From Burkholderiales bacterium (GTDB lineage: Bacteria > Pseudomonadota > Gammaproteobacteria > Burkholderiales > Casimicrobiaceae): 64,000 nt of DNA. Under the pieces are notes generated by a model that had not been told where the DNA came from, made no database searches, and saw only the letters and a program-made list of their open reading frames with translations. Each line of letters begins with the position of its first letter. Within the stretch, counting starts at the first letter, position 1. The translations under genes and the position numbers were made by a program. Positions 32,911 to 41,957 of the stretch are shown here, piece by piece. The stretch is taken from assembly GCA_015075645.1 (NCBI GenBank), contig JABTUF010000006.1, positions 1 to 64,000 of the forward strand, in the 5' to 3' direction.

Positions 32911-34149
32911 TCAGCCGACAAGTTCGCTCATGCCCATGACGCCGAGCAGGATCGAGAACACGATGCCGCCGATCAGGACGGCGAGCCCCAGGATCAGCAC
33001 GGGCTCGAGGACCGCGAGGAAGCGCTTGATCGCGACCTGCACCTCGCGGTCGTAGACGTCGGCGACGCGGCCGAGCATCTCCTCGAGCCGGCCCGACTCC
33101 TCGCCCACGAGGATCATCTGCGTGGCGAGCTTCGGCCACAGGCCGGTCTCGGCGAGCGGCCGCCCGAATCCCTTGCCCTCGCGCAGCCGGGCGGTCACGC
33201 TGTCGAGCGAGGCGCCCATCACCGCGTTGCCCATCGTCTCCTTGACGATGCCGAGGCCGGCGAGCAGCGTCACGCCGTTGCCGAGCAGCGTCGCGAGCGT
33301 GCGCGAGAAGCGCGCGACCTCGACCTTCGCCACGAGGTCGCCCACGATCGGCAGGCGCAGCAATCGCGCGTCGACGCGCGCGCGAAACGCCGGGTCGCGG
33401 AACCGGCGGCGCAGCCACCACGCGAGCGCGGCGGCGGCGACGATCATCGCCCACCACCAGCGCTTGATCGCCGTGCCGACGAGGATGACGACCTGCGTCG
33501 CGAGCGGCAGCGCCTTGCCGGCCTGCGCGAAGGTCTGCTGGAACTGCGGCACGACGTAGACGAGCAGGATCATCACCGACAGCACCGCGACGCCGATCAG
33601 GATGACCGGATAGATGAGCGCGCTCTTCACCGTCTCGCGCAGCTCCTTGTTGCGCTCCATCGTGTCGGCGAGGCGCGTCAGCACCGTCGCGAGCGCGCCA
33701 CCGGCCTCGCCCGCGCGCACGATGTTCACGTAGAAGCGCGAGAAGGTCTCGCGGCGCGCGTCGAGCGCCTGCGACAGCGCCTTGCCTCCGCGCACCTCGT
33801 CGCGGATGCCCTGCAGCAGCGCGGTGACGGCGGGCGTCGGCGCGAGGCCGATCAGCGTCTCCAGCGCGCGGTCGAGCGGGAGGCCGGCGCGGAGCAGCGT
33901 GGCGAGTTCGCGCGTCAGCGCCATCGTCTGGTCGCGCGTGACCGATTTCGATTCGAACCACCGGCGGCGCGCGGGCGCGGCGCCGCGCCCCGCCGCGGGC
34001 GATTGAGCGCCGGTCGCCGGCGCGACCTGCATCGGCATCAGGCCCTGGTCGCGCAGGCGGTCGAGGATCTCCGCCTCGTTCGCGGCGTCGAGTTCGCCGG
34101 AGGACACCGCCCCGCCGGGGGCGACCGCCTTGTAGCGGAAGAGCGGCAT
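32911..34149 (-). CDS. gspF: type II secretion inner-membrane platform protein GspF
   Basis: 412 residues from ATG 34149. It begins MPLFRYKAVAPGGAVSSGELDA, followed by two T2SSF domains (about 75-195 and 275-400), each with the AxLLxxGLPLxxAL and NxVxxGExxGxL patterns (AGLPLDRALETL, VNIVRAGEAGGAL, LVGEESGRLEEML). There are three membrane segments near 175, 225 and 375. GspF is the polytopic core of the assembly platform beside GspE. It is separated from gspE by 168 bp filled with REP-like palindromes. Confidence 0.95.
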   Translation of the reverse strand: MPLFRYKAVAPGGAVSSGELDAANEAEILDRLRDQGLMPMQVAPATGAQSPAAGRGAAPARRRWFESKSVTRDQTMALTRELATLLRAGLPLDRALETLIGLAPTPAVTALLQGIRDEVRGGKALSQALDARRETFSRFYVNIVRAGEAGGALATVLTRLADTMERNKELRETVKSALIYPVILIGVAVLSVMILLVYVVPQFQQTFAQAGKALPLATQVVILVGTAIKRWWWAMIVAAAALAWWLRRRFRDPAFRARVDARLLRLPIVGDLVAKVEVARFSRTLATLLGNGVTLLAGLGIVKETMGNAVMGASLDSVTARLREGKGFGRPLAETGLWPKLATQMILVGEESGRLEEMLGRVADVYDREVQVAIKRFLAVLEPVLILGLAVLIGGIVFSILLGVMGMSELVG

Positions 34150-34188
34150 CGTGTCAGGTCGCGGAACGGATCCGCAGGGACGAAAGGG

Positions 34189-34296
34189 CGTCGGCCTGAA
34201 GGCCGACCCACAGCCACCCCTCGGTGGGTCGGGCTTCAGCCCGACGGGTTCGCGTCGATGCGCGGGGACCGCGTCGGCCTGAAGGCCGACCCGCGG
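34189..34296. repeat. cluster of three REP-like palindromes between gspE and gspF
   Basis: Two copies of GTCGGCCT-GA-AGGCCGAC (from about 34190 and 34273) flank one inverted copy of GTCGGGCT-TC-AGCCCGAC (about 34228-34245), each next to a CCCAC/GTGGG flank. The two versions differ by compensating changes on both arms (GGGCT against GGCCT), so the hairpin is conserved. This is the same family as the gspH array. Confidence 0.85.
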
Positions 34297-34317
34297 GATG
34301 GAGGAGGCTTCGCATCG

Positions 34318-36018
34318 TCAGTCCTCGCGCGTCGCGCGAAGCACTTCCTCGACCGTCGTGACGCCGGCCACCGCCTTGCGCAACCCGTCTTCGTACATCG
34401 TCAGCATGCCTTCGCGCACCGCCTCGGCCTTGAGTTCGGAGGCGGTCGCGTGGCGCATGACGAGCGAGCGGATCGCGTCGGTCATCGGCATCACCTCGAT
34501 GATCGACACGCGGCCGGTGTAGCCGGTGTGCGCGCAGGCCGCGCAGCCCTTCGCGCGCCACAGCGTCATCGGGCCGCCGTTCGCGAACCGGCGGAGCCCG
34601 GCGTGCTCGACCATTTCGGGCAGCGCCGTGTACGATTCCTTGCAGTGGGCGCAGAGCGTGCGCACCAGCCGCTGCGCCTCTATGCCCACGACGGTCGAGG
34701 TGAGCAGGTAGTCGTCGACGCCCATGTCGAGCAGCCGGTTGACGGTCGAGGGCGCGTCGTTCGTGTGCACGGTGGACAGCACCAGGTGCCCGGTGAGCGC
34801 CGACTGCACCGCGATCTGCGCGGTCTCGAGGTCGCGGATCTCGCCGATCATGATGACGTCGGGATCCTGGCGCACGATCGAGCGCAGCGCGTTGGCGAAC
34901 GTGAGGTCGATCTGCGGCTTGACCTGGATCTGGTTGATGCCCGCCATCTGGTACTCGACCGGATCCTCGACCGTGAGGATCTTGACGTCGGGCCGGTTCA
35001 GCTCGTCGAGCGCCGTGTAGAGCGTCGTCGTCTTGCCCGAGCCCGTGGGCCCGGTGACGAGCAGGATGCCGTTCGGCTGCTTCAGCGCGCGCATGAACCG
35101 CTCGAGCGTGTCGTCGAGGAACCCGAGCTTCGCGAAGTCGAGCGCGACGCCGCCCTTGTCGAGGATCCGCATCACGACGCTCTCGCCGTGCATCGTGGGC
35201 ACGGTCGAGACGCGCAGGTCGATCTCCTTGCCCTGCACGCGCAGGCGGATGCGGCCGTCCTGCGGAAGCCTGCGCTCGGCGATGTCGAGGTTCGCGAGAA
35301 TCTTCACGCGCGAGATCACGGCCGCGGACAGCCGCCGCGGCGGCGTCTCGACCTCGTGCAGCACGCCGTCGATCCGGTAGCGCACGGTGAGCCGGTTCTC
35401 GAACGGCTCGATGTGGATGTCCGAGGCGCGCGCCTCGAGCGCGTTGGTGATGAGGAGCGAGACGAGCCGGATGACCGGCGCCTCCGACGCGAGATCCTTC
35501 AACTGCTGCACGTCGGCGTCGAACGCGATCTCGTCGCCGCGCATCTCGACGTCGTCGCCGACGATCTGTCCGACCGCGCTCTTGCCGCTGCCGTAGAGGC
35601 GCTCGAGCGCGGCGTCGAGGTCGCCGGGCACCGCGACCATCGGGCGGATCTTCCGGCCGGTCACCATCGCGAACGCGTCGATCGCGTAGGCGTCGGTCGG
35701 GTCCGCCATCGCGAGCACGAGTTCGTCGGCGTCCTCGCGCACCGGCAGCGCGCGGGCGTCGCGCAGGAAACGCGCCGAGACGCGTTCCTCGAGGATCGGC
35801 AGCTCGGGATAGCCGGCGCCGTCGAGGAGCGGCAATCCGAGCTGCGCCGCGAGGGCATCGGCGACGTCGCGCGGCGCGACGAGGCCGAGCGTCACGAGGA
35901 GCGACCCCAGCCGCTCGCCGGAATCCTGCTGCAGCCTCAGGGCACGCTCGAGCGAACCGGCATCGAGCTTGCCGCGCTCGATCAGGAGTTCGCCCAGCCG
36001 ACGCTTCGGGATCGACAT
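34318..36018 (-). CDS. gspE: type II secretion ATPase GspE
   Basis: 566 residues from ATG 36018. It has N1E/MshEN domains (RRLGELLIERGKLDAGSLERAL, AQLGLPLLDGAGYPELP), then the RecA-like core with Walker A GPTGSGKTTTLY near 322, an Asp box ILTVEDPVEYQ, Walker B VIMIGEIRDLETA and a His box LSTVHTNDA. A zinc-binding tetracysteine (CAHC, then CAAC) lies near 455-490. The hexameric ATPase powers pseudopilus growth from the cytoplasm. First gene of the gsp operon. Confidence 0.96.
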   Translation of the reverse strand: MSIPKRRLGELLIERGKLDAGSLERALRLQQDSGERLGSLLVTLGLVAPRDVADALAAQLGLPLLDGAGYPELPILEERVSARFLRDARALPVREDADELVLAMADPTDAYAIDAFAMVTGRKIRPMVAVPGDLDAALERLYGSGKSAVGQIVGDDVEMRGDEIAFDADVQQLKDLASEAPVIRLVSLLITNALEARASDIHIEPFENRLTVRYRIDGVLHEVETPPRRLSAAVISRVKILANLDIAERRLPQDGRIRLRVQGKEIDLRVSTVPTMHGESVVMRILDKGGVALDFAKLGFLDDTLERFMRALKQPNGILLVTGPTGSGKTTTLYTALDELNRPDVKILTVEDPVEYQMAGINQIQVKPQIDLTFANALRSIVRQDPDVIMIGEIRDLETAQIAVQSALTGHLVLSTVHTNDAPSTVNRLLDMGVDDYLLTSTVVGIEAQRLVRTLCAHCKESYTALPEMVEHAGLRRFANGGPMTLWRAKGCAACAHTGYTGRVSIIEVMPMTDAIRSLVMRHATASELKAEAVREGMLTMYEDGLRKAVAGVTTVEEVLRATRED

Positions 36019-36076
36019 CGACGGGGGTGTCGGGGAAAGGACGGTTCGATCCGCAACGCGCGGTCCGAGTTCAGCG

Positions 36077-36085
36077 ATTCTAGCA
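36077..36085 (-). promoter_or_regulatory. extended -10 promoter candidate for the gsp operon
   Basis: On the minus strand TGCTAGAAT (TGn plus TAGAAT) lies 58 bp upstream of the gspE ATG. No good -35, as is common with extended -10 promoters. The region 36019-36215 holds nothing else except this divergent space. Confidence 0.45.
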
Positions 36086-36215
36086 GAGGCGTGGCCGGCA
36101 ACGACGAGAAATCCTTGCGGAGCAACGACTTAGCCGAAATCCTCCGTCCGTCGGACCGGCCGGTCCACTTCCCGTGGCATGCTGCCCGCTGCCCCCGGCC
36201 GAACCCGATCGACCC

Positions 36216-36959
36216 ATGAAGCTCGAATGCTTCGCCCTCGACGATGACCCGCTGCCTCTTTCCCCGGCGTCGCCGACGCGCGAGTGGATGGACCGCATCC
36301 CGGATCGCCACGCCTACCGGTGCCTGCCGCTGTCGATCGCGAACGCGCACGGCTGGACGATCGGCGCGCCCTGCGACCTCGAGATCGCCTGGGACGGAGG
36401 CCACCACGCCTTCAACCTGAAGGTGCGCGCGTTGGACGGCTTCGCGAACGTCGAAAAGTACGCGGTGTCGCACTTCGCGTTCGGCATCGTCACCTTCAAC
36501 CTGGGCTGGCTCTTCCGCACGCCGCCGGGCTGGAACCTGCTCGCGTCCGGCCCCCTCAACCGGCCGAAGGACGGCATCGCACCGCTCGCCGGCGTCGTCG
36601 AGACGCACTGGCTGCCCTATCCGTTCACGATGAACTGGCAGCTCACGCGGCCCGGAACCGTGCGCTTCGACAAGGACGAGCCGGTGTGCATGGTCATCCC
36701 GCTGCCCGCGGGCGCGATCGAGTCGTTCGAACCCGAGATCCGTTGGCTTCGCGACGATCCGGCGCTCGCGGAGCAGGCCCACGCGTGGAAGGCGCGGCGC
36801 GACGATTTCATGCGTCGCTTCGCGCGAAGCGACCCGGCGACGCTCGCCGAAGCGTGGCAGAAGTACTATTTTCTCGGCAAGCTGCCGGACGGCAGCGATG
36901 CGCCGGTCGGCCACGCGAAGAAGCTGCGCGCCGCGACCCCGGTCGATCGGCGCGGTTGA
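36216..36959 (+). CDS. DUF6065 family protein
   Basis: 247 residues. ATG 36216 begins MKLECFALDDDPLPLSP; the frame is open 14 codons further but those residues look like leader. The body (MDRIPDRHAYRCLPLSIANAHGW, CDLEIAWDGGHH, SHFAFGIVTFNLGWLFRTPPGWNLL, FTMNWQLTRPG, VCMVIPLP) fits the DUF6065 pattern. No signal peptide or membrane segment. Function unknown; I know the family mainly from glycan-type neighbourhoods, and here it is convergent with a GT2 gene. Single gene transcribed away from gspE. Confidence 0.75.
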   Translation: MKLECFALDDDPLPLSPASPTREWMDRIPDRHAYRCLPLSIANAHGWTIGAPCDLEIAWDGGHHAFNLKVRALDGFANVEKYAVSHFAFGIVTFNLGWLFRTPPGWNLLASGPLNRPKDGIAPLAGVVETHWLPYPFTMNWQLTRPGTVRFDKDEPVCMVIPLPAGAIESFEPEIRWLRDDPALAEQAHAWKARRDDFMRRFARSDPATLAEAWQKYYFLGKLPDGSDAPVGHAKKLRAATPVDRRG

Positions 36960-36966
36960 CCGCGGC

Positions 36967-37992
36967 TCATCGCTGCACGCTCGGCGGCGCGCGGCAACAG
37001 GCCGCCTGCTCCAGCACTTGGCGGGCGGCCTCGCTCTTTCCCTGCCGCTCCAGGATCGTCGCCAGCATCGTGGCATAGGTCGCCGACCCCGGCGCGAGCG
37101 CGAGGGCGGACATCAGCGTGAATTGCGCCGCCCGCTCGTCGCCCGCGCGCAGCGCGATCGTCGCGTACCCCACGACCGGTTCCTCGTCGAAGGGCAACAT
37201 GACGTGCGCGCCGAGCCAAGCCGTCGCGGCCGCTTCCAGACGGCCGGACGCGGCGAACGATCGCGCCTCGCGCTTTTTCGCCTCGAACGCCTGCCACAGC
37301 GGCGAACGCCGCGCCGCGTAGCGTTCCCTCACCGTCTGCAGGTCCTGCGCGATGCGCGGATCGCTGCCGGGCCGTTCGTAATCCCACACCCCCGACTGCG
37401 ACAGCTGCAGCCGGTAGACGCCGGTCCGCTCCCGGACGTGCGCGAATGGCGTGAGCGCGGCGGCCTTGAGCCAGAGGTCCCAGTCCTCGAAATAGTCGAT
37501 CCCCTCGTCGAAGCGGACGCCGTCATTCCTCATCAGGGAGAGGTCGAACATCGCCGCGTTGGGCGGGAACAGGTTGCGCATCAGGAGCGCCAGCTCGGAA
37601 TACTCGAACATGTACTCGTATTCGATGCCGGATTCGGTCTCCACCGCGACGTTGCCGTACGCGACCCGCATCGGCGGATTCGCCTCGAGGGCGTTCGAGA
37701 GCAGTTCGACGGCGCGCGGCAAAAGCAGGTCATCGTCATCGAGCACCATCCCGCGGGCGCCCCGCGCATGAAGGAATCCGAAGTTCCCCGCACGCGAGCG
37801 AAGCATCCGTTCGCCGTTGCCGATCACCCGGACCTCGACATCGCCCGCTGCCGGCGGAACCACGCCGCTCCCTGCCGCGTCGACGACGAGCCACTCGATC
37901 GGGCGGTAGGTCTGCGCGGCGACGCTCGCGGCAGCGTCGGCAAGACAGGGGCGTCCGAGGGTGCGCGTGACGATCGTGACCAATGCCGGCAC
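36967..37992 (-). CDS. GT2 family glycosyltransferase with TPR-like C-terminus
   Basis: 341 residues from GTG 37992, 5 bp after the hemL stop. A GT-A domain: LVTIVTRTLGRPCLADAAAS near 4, VVDAAGS, MVLDDDDLLLPRA (the DXD-type metal motif) near 80, DYFEDWDLWLKAAAL near 165. The last roughly 120 residues are helical with TPR-like pairs (AATAWLGAHVMLP, GYATIALRAGDERAAQFTLMSAL). A sugar transferase embedded at the end of a cofactor operon; acceptor unknown. Convergent with the DUF6065 gene at 7 bp. Confidence 0.8.
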   Translation of the reverse strand: MPALVTIVTRTLGRPCLADAAASVAAQTYRPIEWLVVDAAGSGVVPPAAGDVEVRVIGNGERMLRSRAGNFGFLHARGARGMVLDDDDLLLPRAVELLSNALEANPPMRVAYGNVAVETESGIEYEYMFEYSELALLMRNLFPPNAAMFDLSLMRNDGVRFDEGIDYFEDWDLWLKAAALTPFAHVRERTGVYRLQLSQSGVWDYERPGSDPRIAQDLQTVRERYAARRSPLWQAFEAKKREARSFAASGRLEAAATAWLGAHVMLPFDEEPVVGYATIALRAGDERAAQFTLMSALALAPGSATYATMLATILERQGKSEAARQVLEQAACCRAPPSVQR

Positions 37993-37997
37993 GGCTG

Positions 37998-39275
37998 TCA
38001 GCGCGCGCCGAACGCACGCTCCGCCGCGCGCACCGTCTGCGCGATGTCGTCGTCGCCGTGCGCGGCCGAGACGAATCCCGCCTCGTAGGCGGAGGGCGCG
38101 AAGTACACGCCCGCGTCGAGCATCGCGTGGAAGAAGCGGTTGAAGCGCTCCTTGTCGCAGGCCATGACCGCGTCGTAGCTCGCCGGCACCGACGGCGCGA
38201 AGTAGAGGCCGAACATGCCTCCGACCGCCTGCGCGCGAAACGTCGCGCCCGCGCGCTTCGCGGCCGACTCCAGTCCGTCGACGAGCGCGCGCGTCTTCTC
38301 GGCGAGCGTCTCGTAGAATCCGGGCGCCTCGGTGAGCGCGAGTGTCGCGAGCCCTGCCGCGACCGCCACCGGATTCCCCGACAGCGTGCCCGCCTGGTAG
38401 ACCGGTCCGAGCGGCGCGATCTTCTGCATGATGTCGCGGCGGCCGCCGAACGCGCCGACCGGCATCCCGCCGCCGATCACCTTGCCGAGCGTGGTGAGGT
38501 CGGGCGTGATGCCGACCATGCCCTGCACGCCGCGCGGATGCACGCGGAAGCCGGTCATCACCTCGTCGAAGATCAGCACCGCGCCGTGGCGGTCGCAGAG
38601 CGCGCGCAGCGCGGCGAGCCATTCGCGCGAGGGCACGACGAGGTTCATGTTGCCGGCGACCGGCTCGACGATGATGCCCGCGATCGCGTCGCCGTCGGCG
38701 GCGAACGCGCGTTCCAGCGCGTCGGAGTCGTTGTAGGGCAGCACGACGGTCTGGTTCGCGATCTCCGGCGGCACGCCCGCCGACGAGGGCTGGCCGAAGG
38801 TGAGCGCACCCGATCCGGCCTTCACCAGCAGGCTGTCGCCGTGGCCGTGGTAGCAGCCTTCGAACTTCACGATCTTCGGGCGGCCGGTGTACCCGCGCGC
38901 GAGCCGCAGCGCCGACATCGTCGCCTCGGTGCCGGAGGACACGAGACGCACGAGTTCGAGCGACGGGAGTCTGCGCACGAGCGTCTCCGCCATCTCGATC
39001 TCGGCCTCGGTCGGCGCACCGAACGACAGGCCGTGCACGGCCGAGGCCTGCACCGCGCGCACGACCTCGGGATGCGCGTGGCCGACGATCGCCGGTCCCC
39101 ACGATCCGACGTAGTCGACGTAGCGCCTGCCGTCGGCGTCCCACACGTACGGGCCTTCGCCGCGCACGAGGAAACGCGGCGTGCCGCCGACCGACCGGAA
39201 AGCGCGGACCGGAGAATTGACGCCAGCGGGAATCGTGCGCTGCGCGCGTTCGAACAGCGAATCGTTGCGGCTCAT
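37998..39275 (-). CDS. hemL: glutamate-1-semialdehyde 2,1-aminomutase
   Basis: 425 residues from ATG 39275. It converts glutamate-1-semialdehyde to 5-aminolevulinate, the C5 route to haem. Recognised by the start [20 protein letters not shown], the PLP-lysine segment [18 protein letters not shown] near 265-280, [18 protein letters not shown], and the C-terminal [21 protein letters not shown]. Length is normal for the family. It lies downstream of thiD-thiE on the same strand, an order common in betaproteobacteria. Haem supply also serves the oxidase and nitrate reductase encoded nearby. Confidence 0.96.
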   Translation of the reverse strand: MSRNDSLFERAQRTIPAGVNSPVRAFRSVGGTPRFLVRGEGPYVWDADGRRYVDYVGSWGPAIVGHAHPEVVRAVQASAVHGLSFGAPTEAEIEMAETLVRRLPSLELVRLVSSGTEATMSALRLARGYTGRPKIVKFEGCYHGHGDSLLVKAGSGALTFGQPSSAGVPPEIANQTVVLPYNDSDALERAFAADGDAIAGIIVEPVAGNMNLVVPSREWLAALRALCDRHGAVLIFDEVMTGFRVHPRGVQGMVGITPDLTTLGKVIGGGMPVGAFGGRRDIMQKIAPLGPVYQAGTLSGNPVAVAAGLATLALTEAPGFYETLAEKTRALVDGLESAAKRAGATFRAQAVGGMFGLYFAPSVPASYDAVMACDKERFNRFFHAMLDAGVYFAPSAYEAGFVSAAHGDDDIAQTVRAAERAFGAR

Positions 39276-39313
39276 CGTCGGGGGCGGGATCGGGATCGGG
39301 AGGGAAAAGAGGG

Positions 39314-39991
39314 TCAGCGGCCGCTGCCGCGGCGCGCGAACGCAGCGACGATGCGTCGCGCCGCGCGCTCGACCTCGCGCGGGTCGTCGTGCGCGAACAG
39401 CGCACCGATCACCGCGACGGCGTCGACGCCCGCATCGGCGAGCGAGCCGGCGTTGCGCTCGTCGATGCCGCCGATCGCGACGACCGGGACGCCGAGCGCC
39501 TTCGCGCGCGGCACGAGGTCGAGGCTCGCGCGCCGCGCGGCGGGCTTCGTGCCGGATGCGAAGAAGCTGCCGAACGCGACGTGGTCGGCGCCCGCGGCCA
39601 CCGCGGACGCCGCGCGCGCGGGATCGTCGTAGCACGACGCCCCGACGAGTCGGTCCTCGCCCACCTCCGCGCGTGCCTGCGCGACGCCGCCGTCGTCCTC
39701 ACCGACGTGCACGCCGTCGGCGCCGACCGCGCGGGCGAGCGCGGGGTCGTCGTTGACGATCGCGAGGGCTCCGCGCGCATGGCACAACGCGACGATCGCC
39801 TCCGCCTGTGCGCGGCGCGTGGGCGCGTCCCCCGACTTGCGGCGGATCTGGATCGCGCTCGCCCCGCCGTCGAGCGCGGCCGCGCACTTCGCGAGGAGCG
39901 AGACGGTGTCGTCGGTGTCGGACGTCACCGCGTAGAGGCCGCGGAGCCGCGCGAGCCGCGCGGCGCGCTCATCAGTGACTGCCACGGGCAT
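39314..39991 (-). CDS. thiE: thiamine phosphate synthase
   Basis: 225 residues from ATG 39991, which lies inside the 3' end of thiD (20-bp overlap). It joins HMP-PP and the thiazole phosphate to give thiamine phosphate. TIM-barrel motifs: [70 protein letters not shown] and [25 protein letters not shown]. The first phosphate-binding segment reads IRRKSGD where QLRxK is usual. Between thiD and hemL. Confidence 0.93.
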   Translation of the reverse strand: MPVAVTDERAARLARLRGLYAVTSDTDDTVSLLAKCAAALDGGASAIQIRRKSGDAPTRRAQAEAIVALCHARGALAIVNDDPALARAVGADGVHVGEDDGGVAQARAEVGEDRLVGASCYDDPARAASAVAAGADHVAFGSFFASGTKPAARRASLDLVPRAKALGVPVVAIGGIDERNAGSLADAGVDAVAVIGALFAHDDPREVERAARRIVAAFARRGSGR

Positions 39992-40850
39992 CGGCCGGAC
40001 GCGCGTCGTCCGCCTCCTCGCCGCGGGCGTCGCTCTCCTCGCGCGCCCAGAACAGCCGGTCGGGCAGGAACTGCCCCATGCCGGGCCGATAGGCCTTGCG
40101 CAGCGCGTTCCAGGTGTAGTCCTGCGCCTCGCGCACCGCGTCGGCGAGTTCGAGACCGTTCGCGAGCATCGCGGCGATCGCGGCCGAGAGCGTGGCGCCC
40201 GCGCCCTTGAACGGCCCGGGCAGGCGCGCCCAGGTGTCGGTGCGCACGACGCCGCCCTTGCCGTAGAGCGTGTTGACGATCTCGCGCGACGCGTGGTGCG
40301 TGCCGGTGACGAGCACGAACTCGCAACCCGCCTCCACCAACCGTGCCGCGCAGGCGGCGACCGACGCCTCCTCGTCCTCGTCGTCGCCGGCGAGCAGGCG
40401 CAGTTCGAGTCCGTTGGCCGTGGCGAGCGTCGACTGCGGCACGAGCAGGTCGCGCAGCGCGTGCATCGCCGCATCGTGGAGCGGACCCGCGGCGCGGCCG
40501 GCGGTGAGCGAGGGGTCGAGCACGAGCGGCACGTCCGGGTAGTCGGAGAGCACCTCGGCGATCGCGGTGACGACCTCGACGTTGGGCAGCGCGCTGATCT
40601 TGAACGCGTCGACCGGCATGTCCTCGAGCAGCGCGCGCGCCTGGTCGGCGACCCAGTCGGCGTCCATCGGGAGCGAGCCCTCGACGCCGCGCGTGTCCTG
40701 CACGGTGAGCGAGGTGACCACCGAGAGCGGGTGGCAGCCCATGCTCGCGAGCGTCAGCAGGTCGGCCTGCAGACCCGCGCCGCCCGAAGGGTCGGAGGGC
40801 GCGAAGGAGAGGACGATGGGCGGCGAGCCCTGCAGCGGTTCACTGTTCAC
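39972..40850 (-). CDS. thiD: hydroxymethylpyrimidine/phosphomethylpyrimidine kinase
   Basis: 292 residues from ATG 40850. It phosphorylates HMP and HMP-P in thiamine synthesis. Ribokinase-fold motifs: FAPSDPSGGAGLQADLLTLASMG near 15-37, VVTSLTVQDTRGV, VLDPSL, and the anion-hole segment PGPFKGAGATLSAAIAA near 215-230 (Ala where Gly-Cys/Thr is usual). The C-terminal tail of about 30 acidic residues is extra. No TPP riboswitch is visible in the 66 bp before it. Confidence 0.93.
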   Translation of the reverse strand: MNSEPLQGSPPIVLSFAPSDPSGGAGLQADLLTLASMGCHPLSVVTSLTVQDTRGVEGSLPMDADWVADQARALLEDMPVDAFKISALPNVEVVTAIAEVLSDYPDVPLVLDPSLTAGRAAGPLHDAAMHALRDLLVPQSTLATANGLELRLLAGDDEDEEASVAACAARLVEAGCEFVLVTGTHHASREIVNTLYGKGGVVRTDTWARLPGPFKGAGATLSAAIAAMLANGLELADAVREAQDYTWNALRKAYRPGMGQFLPDRLFWAREESDARGEEADDARPADARGSH

Positions 40851-40916
40851 GCGTCGATGGTACCCGCACGGCGAAGTGCCCGCGACGGAGGCGGATCGCC
40901 GACAGCCGGCACGCGG

Positions 40917-41510
40917 TCATCCGCCGACCGCGGGCGTGGCCCCGCCGGTCGCCCGCGACTCGCCGCGCGGCACGCACTCGAGGTACATGCTCACCGCCTC
41001 GTCCGGCTTGCGGAGGTCGATGCCGCGCATCGCGGGATGTCGGCTCTCGCCGTAGCGCGCGACGAACGTGTCGAAGCCCGCCTGCGCGGCGACGCGCGAG
41101 AAGGTTTCGGCGTCGTACTGCCAGCGGCCCGCGAGCTTCATGCCGAGGTTCAGCACGTCCGCGGCGGTGCCGGTGGGGAGCGGCACGCCGACGCCCACGT
41201 TCCAGAACCGGATCAGCGTGTCGGGATCGTCGAGGTACATCCGGGCGAAGCGCGCGAGATCGGGGGTCAGCACGCGCAGCGTGCCGGCGGACTTCAGGAT
41301 GCGGCGGCACTCGGCGAGGAAGCCGCAGAGCGCGTCGGGTTCGAGTTGCGCCACGAAGTCCTCGCTGAAGATCGCGTCGGCGCATGCGTCCGCGAACGGC
41401 AGCCCCCGCGCGAGGTCGGCGACGACGTCCGGCCGGCCGGAACGATCGAGGTCGACGTTGATCCAGCCGTCGAGCGGATAGGGGCCGGAGCCGAAGTTGA
41501 CGAGGATCAT
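40917..41510 (-). CDS. class I SAM-dependent methyltransferase domain protein
   Basis: 197 residues from ATG 41510. It starts directly with motif I (ILVNFGSGPYPLDGWINVDLD), then DVVADLARGLPFADACADAIFSEDFVAQL and ECRRILKSAGTLRVLTPDL. This is the predicted SAM-dependent methyltransferase type often found among glycan genes. It is the first gene of the minus-strand unit before thiD (66-bp gap) and is divergent from rubredoxin. Substrate unknown; glycan or sugar-lipid is a guess from the class of neighbours at 36-44 kb. Confidence 0.75.
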   Translation of the reverse strand: MILVNFGSGPYPLDGWINVDLDRSGRPDVVADLARGLPFADACADAIFSEDFVAQLEPDALCGFLAECRRILKSAGTLRVLTPDLARFARMYLDDPDTLIRFWNVGVGVPLPTGTAADVLNLGMKLAGRWQYDAETFSRVAAQAGFDTFVARYGESRHPAMRGIDLRKPDEAVSMYLECVPRGESRATGGATPAVGG

Positions 41511-41538
41511 CTTCCCGGGGCGAGCGCGTCGTTCATCC

Positions 41539-41544
41539 TATAAT
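41539..41544 (+). promoter_or_regulatory. consensus -10 for rubredoxin
   Basis: Perfect TATAAT 47 bp before the rubredoxin start in the divergent gap 41511-41590. No good -35 at 16-18 bp upstream, where the methyltransferase gene begins. Confidence 0.5.
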
Positions 41545-41590
41545 TCTGCCCGACGCGCGCGCCGACGCGCCGCGGTCCCGGAGAATCGCG

Positions 41591-41755
41591 TTGAAGAAAT
41601 ACATGTGCCTGGTCTGCGGGTTCATCTACGAGGAGGCGCTCGGCCTCCCGGACGAGGGCATTCCGCCGGGGACGACCTGGGACCAGGTGCCGCCGAACTG
41701 GACCTGTCCCGAATGCGGCGCCCGCAAGGACGATTTCGAGATGGTCGAATTCTGA
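41591..41755 (+). CDS. rubredoxin
   Basis: 54 residues, beginning KKYMCLVCGFIYEEA. The start is TTG 41591, chosen because GGAG lies 8 bp upstream and the product then aligns with rubredoxins; the only ATG (41603) would cut off the first strand. The four iron ligands are in CLVCG (residues 6 and 9) and CPECG (39 and 42), with the Trp and Pro of GTTWDQVPPNWTCP conserved. A one-electron carrier in the cytoplasm. Divergent from the methyltransferase-thiD-thiE-hemL unit. A 79-bp direct repeat begins at its stop codon. Confidence 0.93.
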   Translation: MKKYMCLVCGFIYEEALGLPDEGIPPGTTWDQVPPNWTCPECGARKDDFEMVEF

Positions 41756-41831
41756 AGCCTCGCGGCGGGCGTCCTGCCGCGCTCCGCTGGAGCGGACTCG
41801 CGCTTCGCGCCAGCCGCTCACCTTTCGCGAA
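41753..41831. repeat. 79-bp direct repeat, copy 1
   Basis: Starts at the rubredoxin stop codon. It contains the palindromes CGCTCC-GCT-GGAGCG and GCGCTTCGCGC. Matches copy 2 (41879-41957) with about four mismatches; the copies are 126 bp apart. Confidence 0.85.
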
Positions 41832-41878
41832 AGCCCCTTCGGCGAGCGAATTCTCCCAACGCGATCGGGGCGCCGGCA

Positions 41879-41957
41879 TGAAGCCTCGCGGCGGGCGTCC
41901 TGCAACGCTCCGCTGGAGCGGACTCGCGCTTCGCGCCAGCCGCTCAACTTTCGCGAA
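41879..41957. repeat. 79-bp direct repeat, copy 2, overlapping a gene end
   Basis: Second copy of the repeat. Its last 14 bases form the final codons and stop of the TPR-glycosyltransferase gene on the minus strand (stop at 41944), so that C-terminus is written by repeat sequence. Confidence 0.85.

Noticed and set aside
40851..40916. TPP riboswitch before thiD
   Set aside because: Only 66 bp are available and no CUGAGA-type thi-box core is visible on the minus strand.
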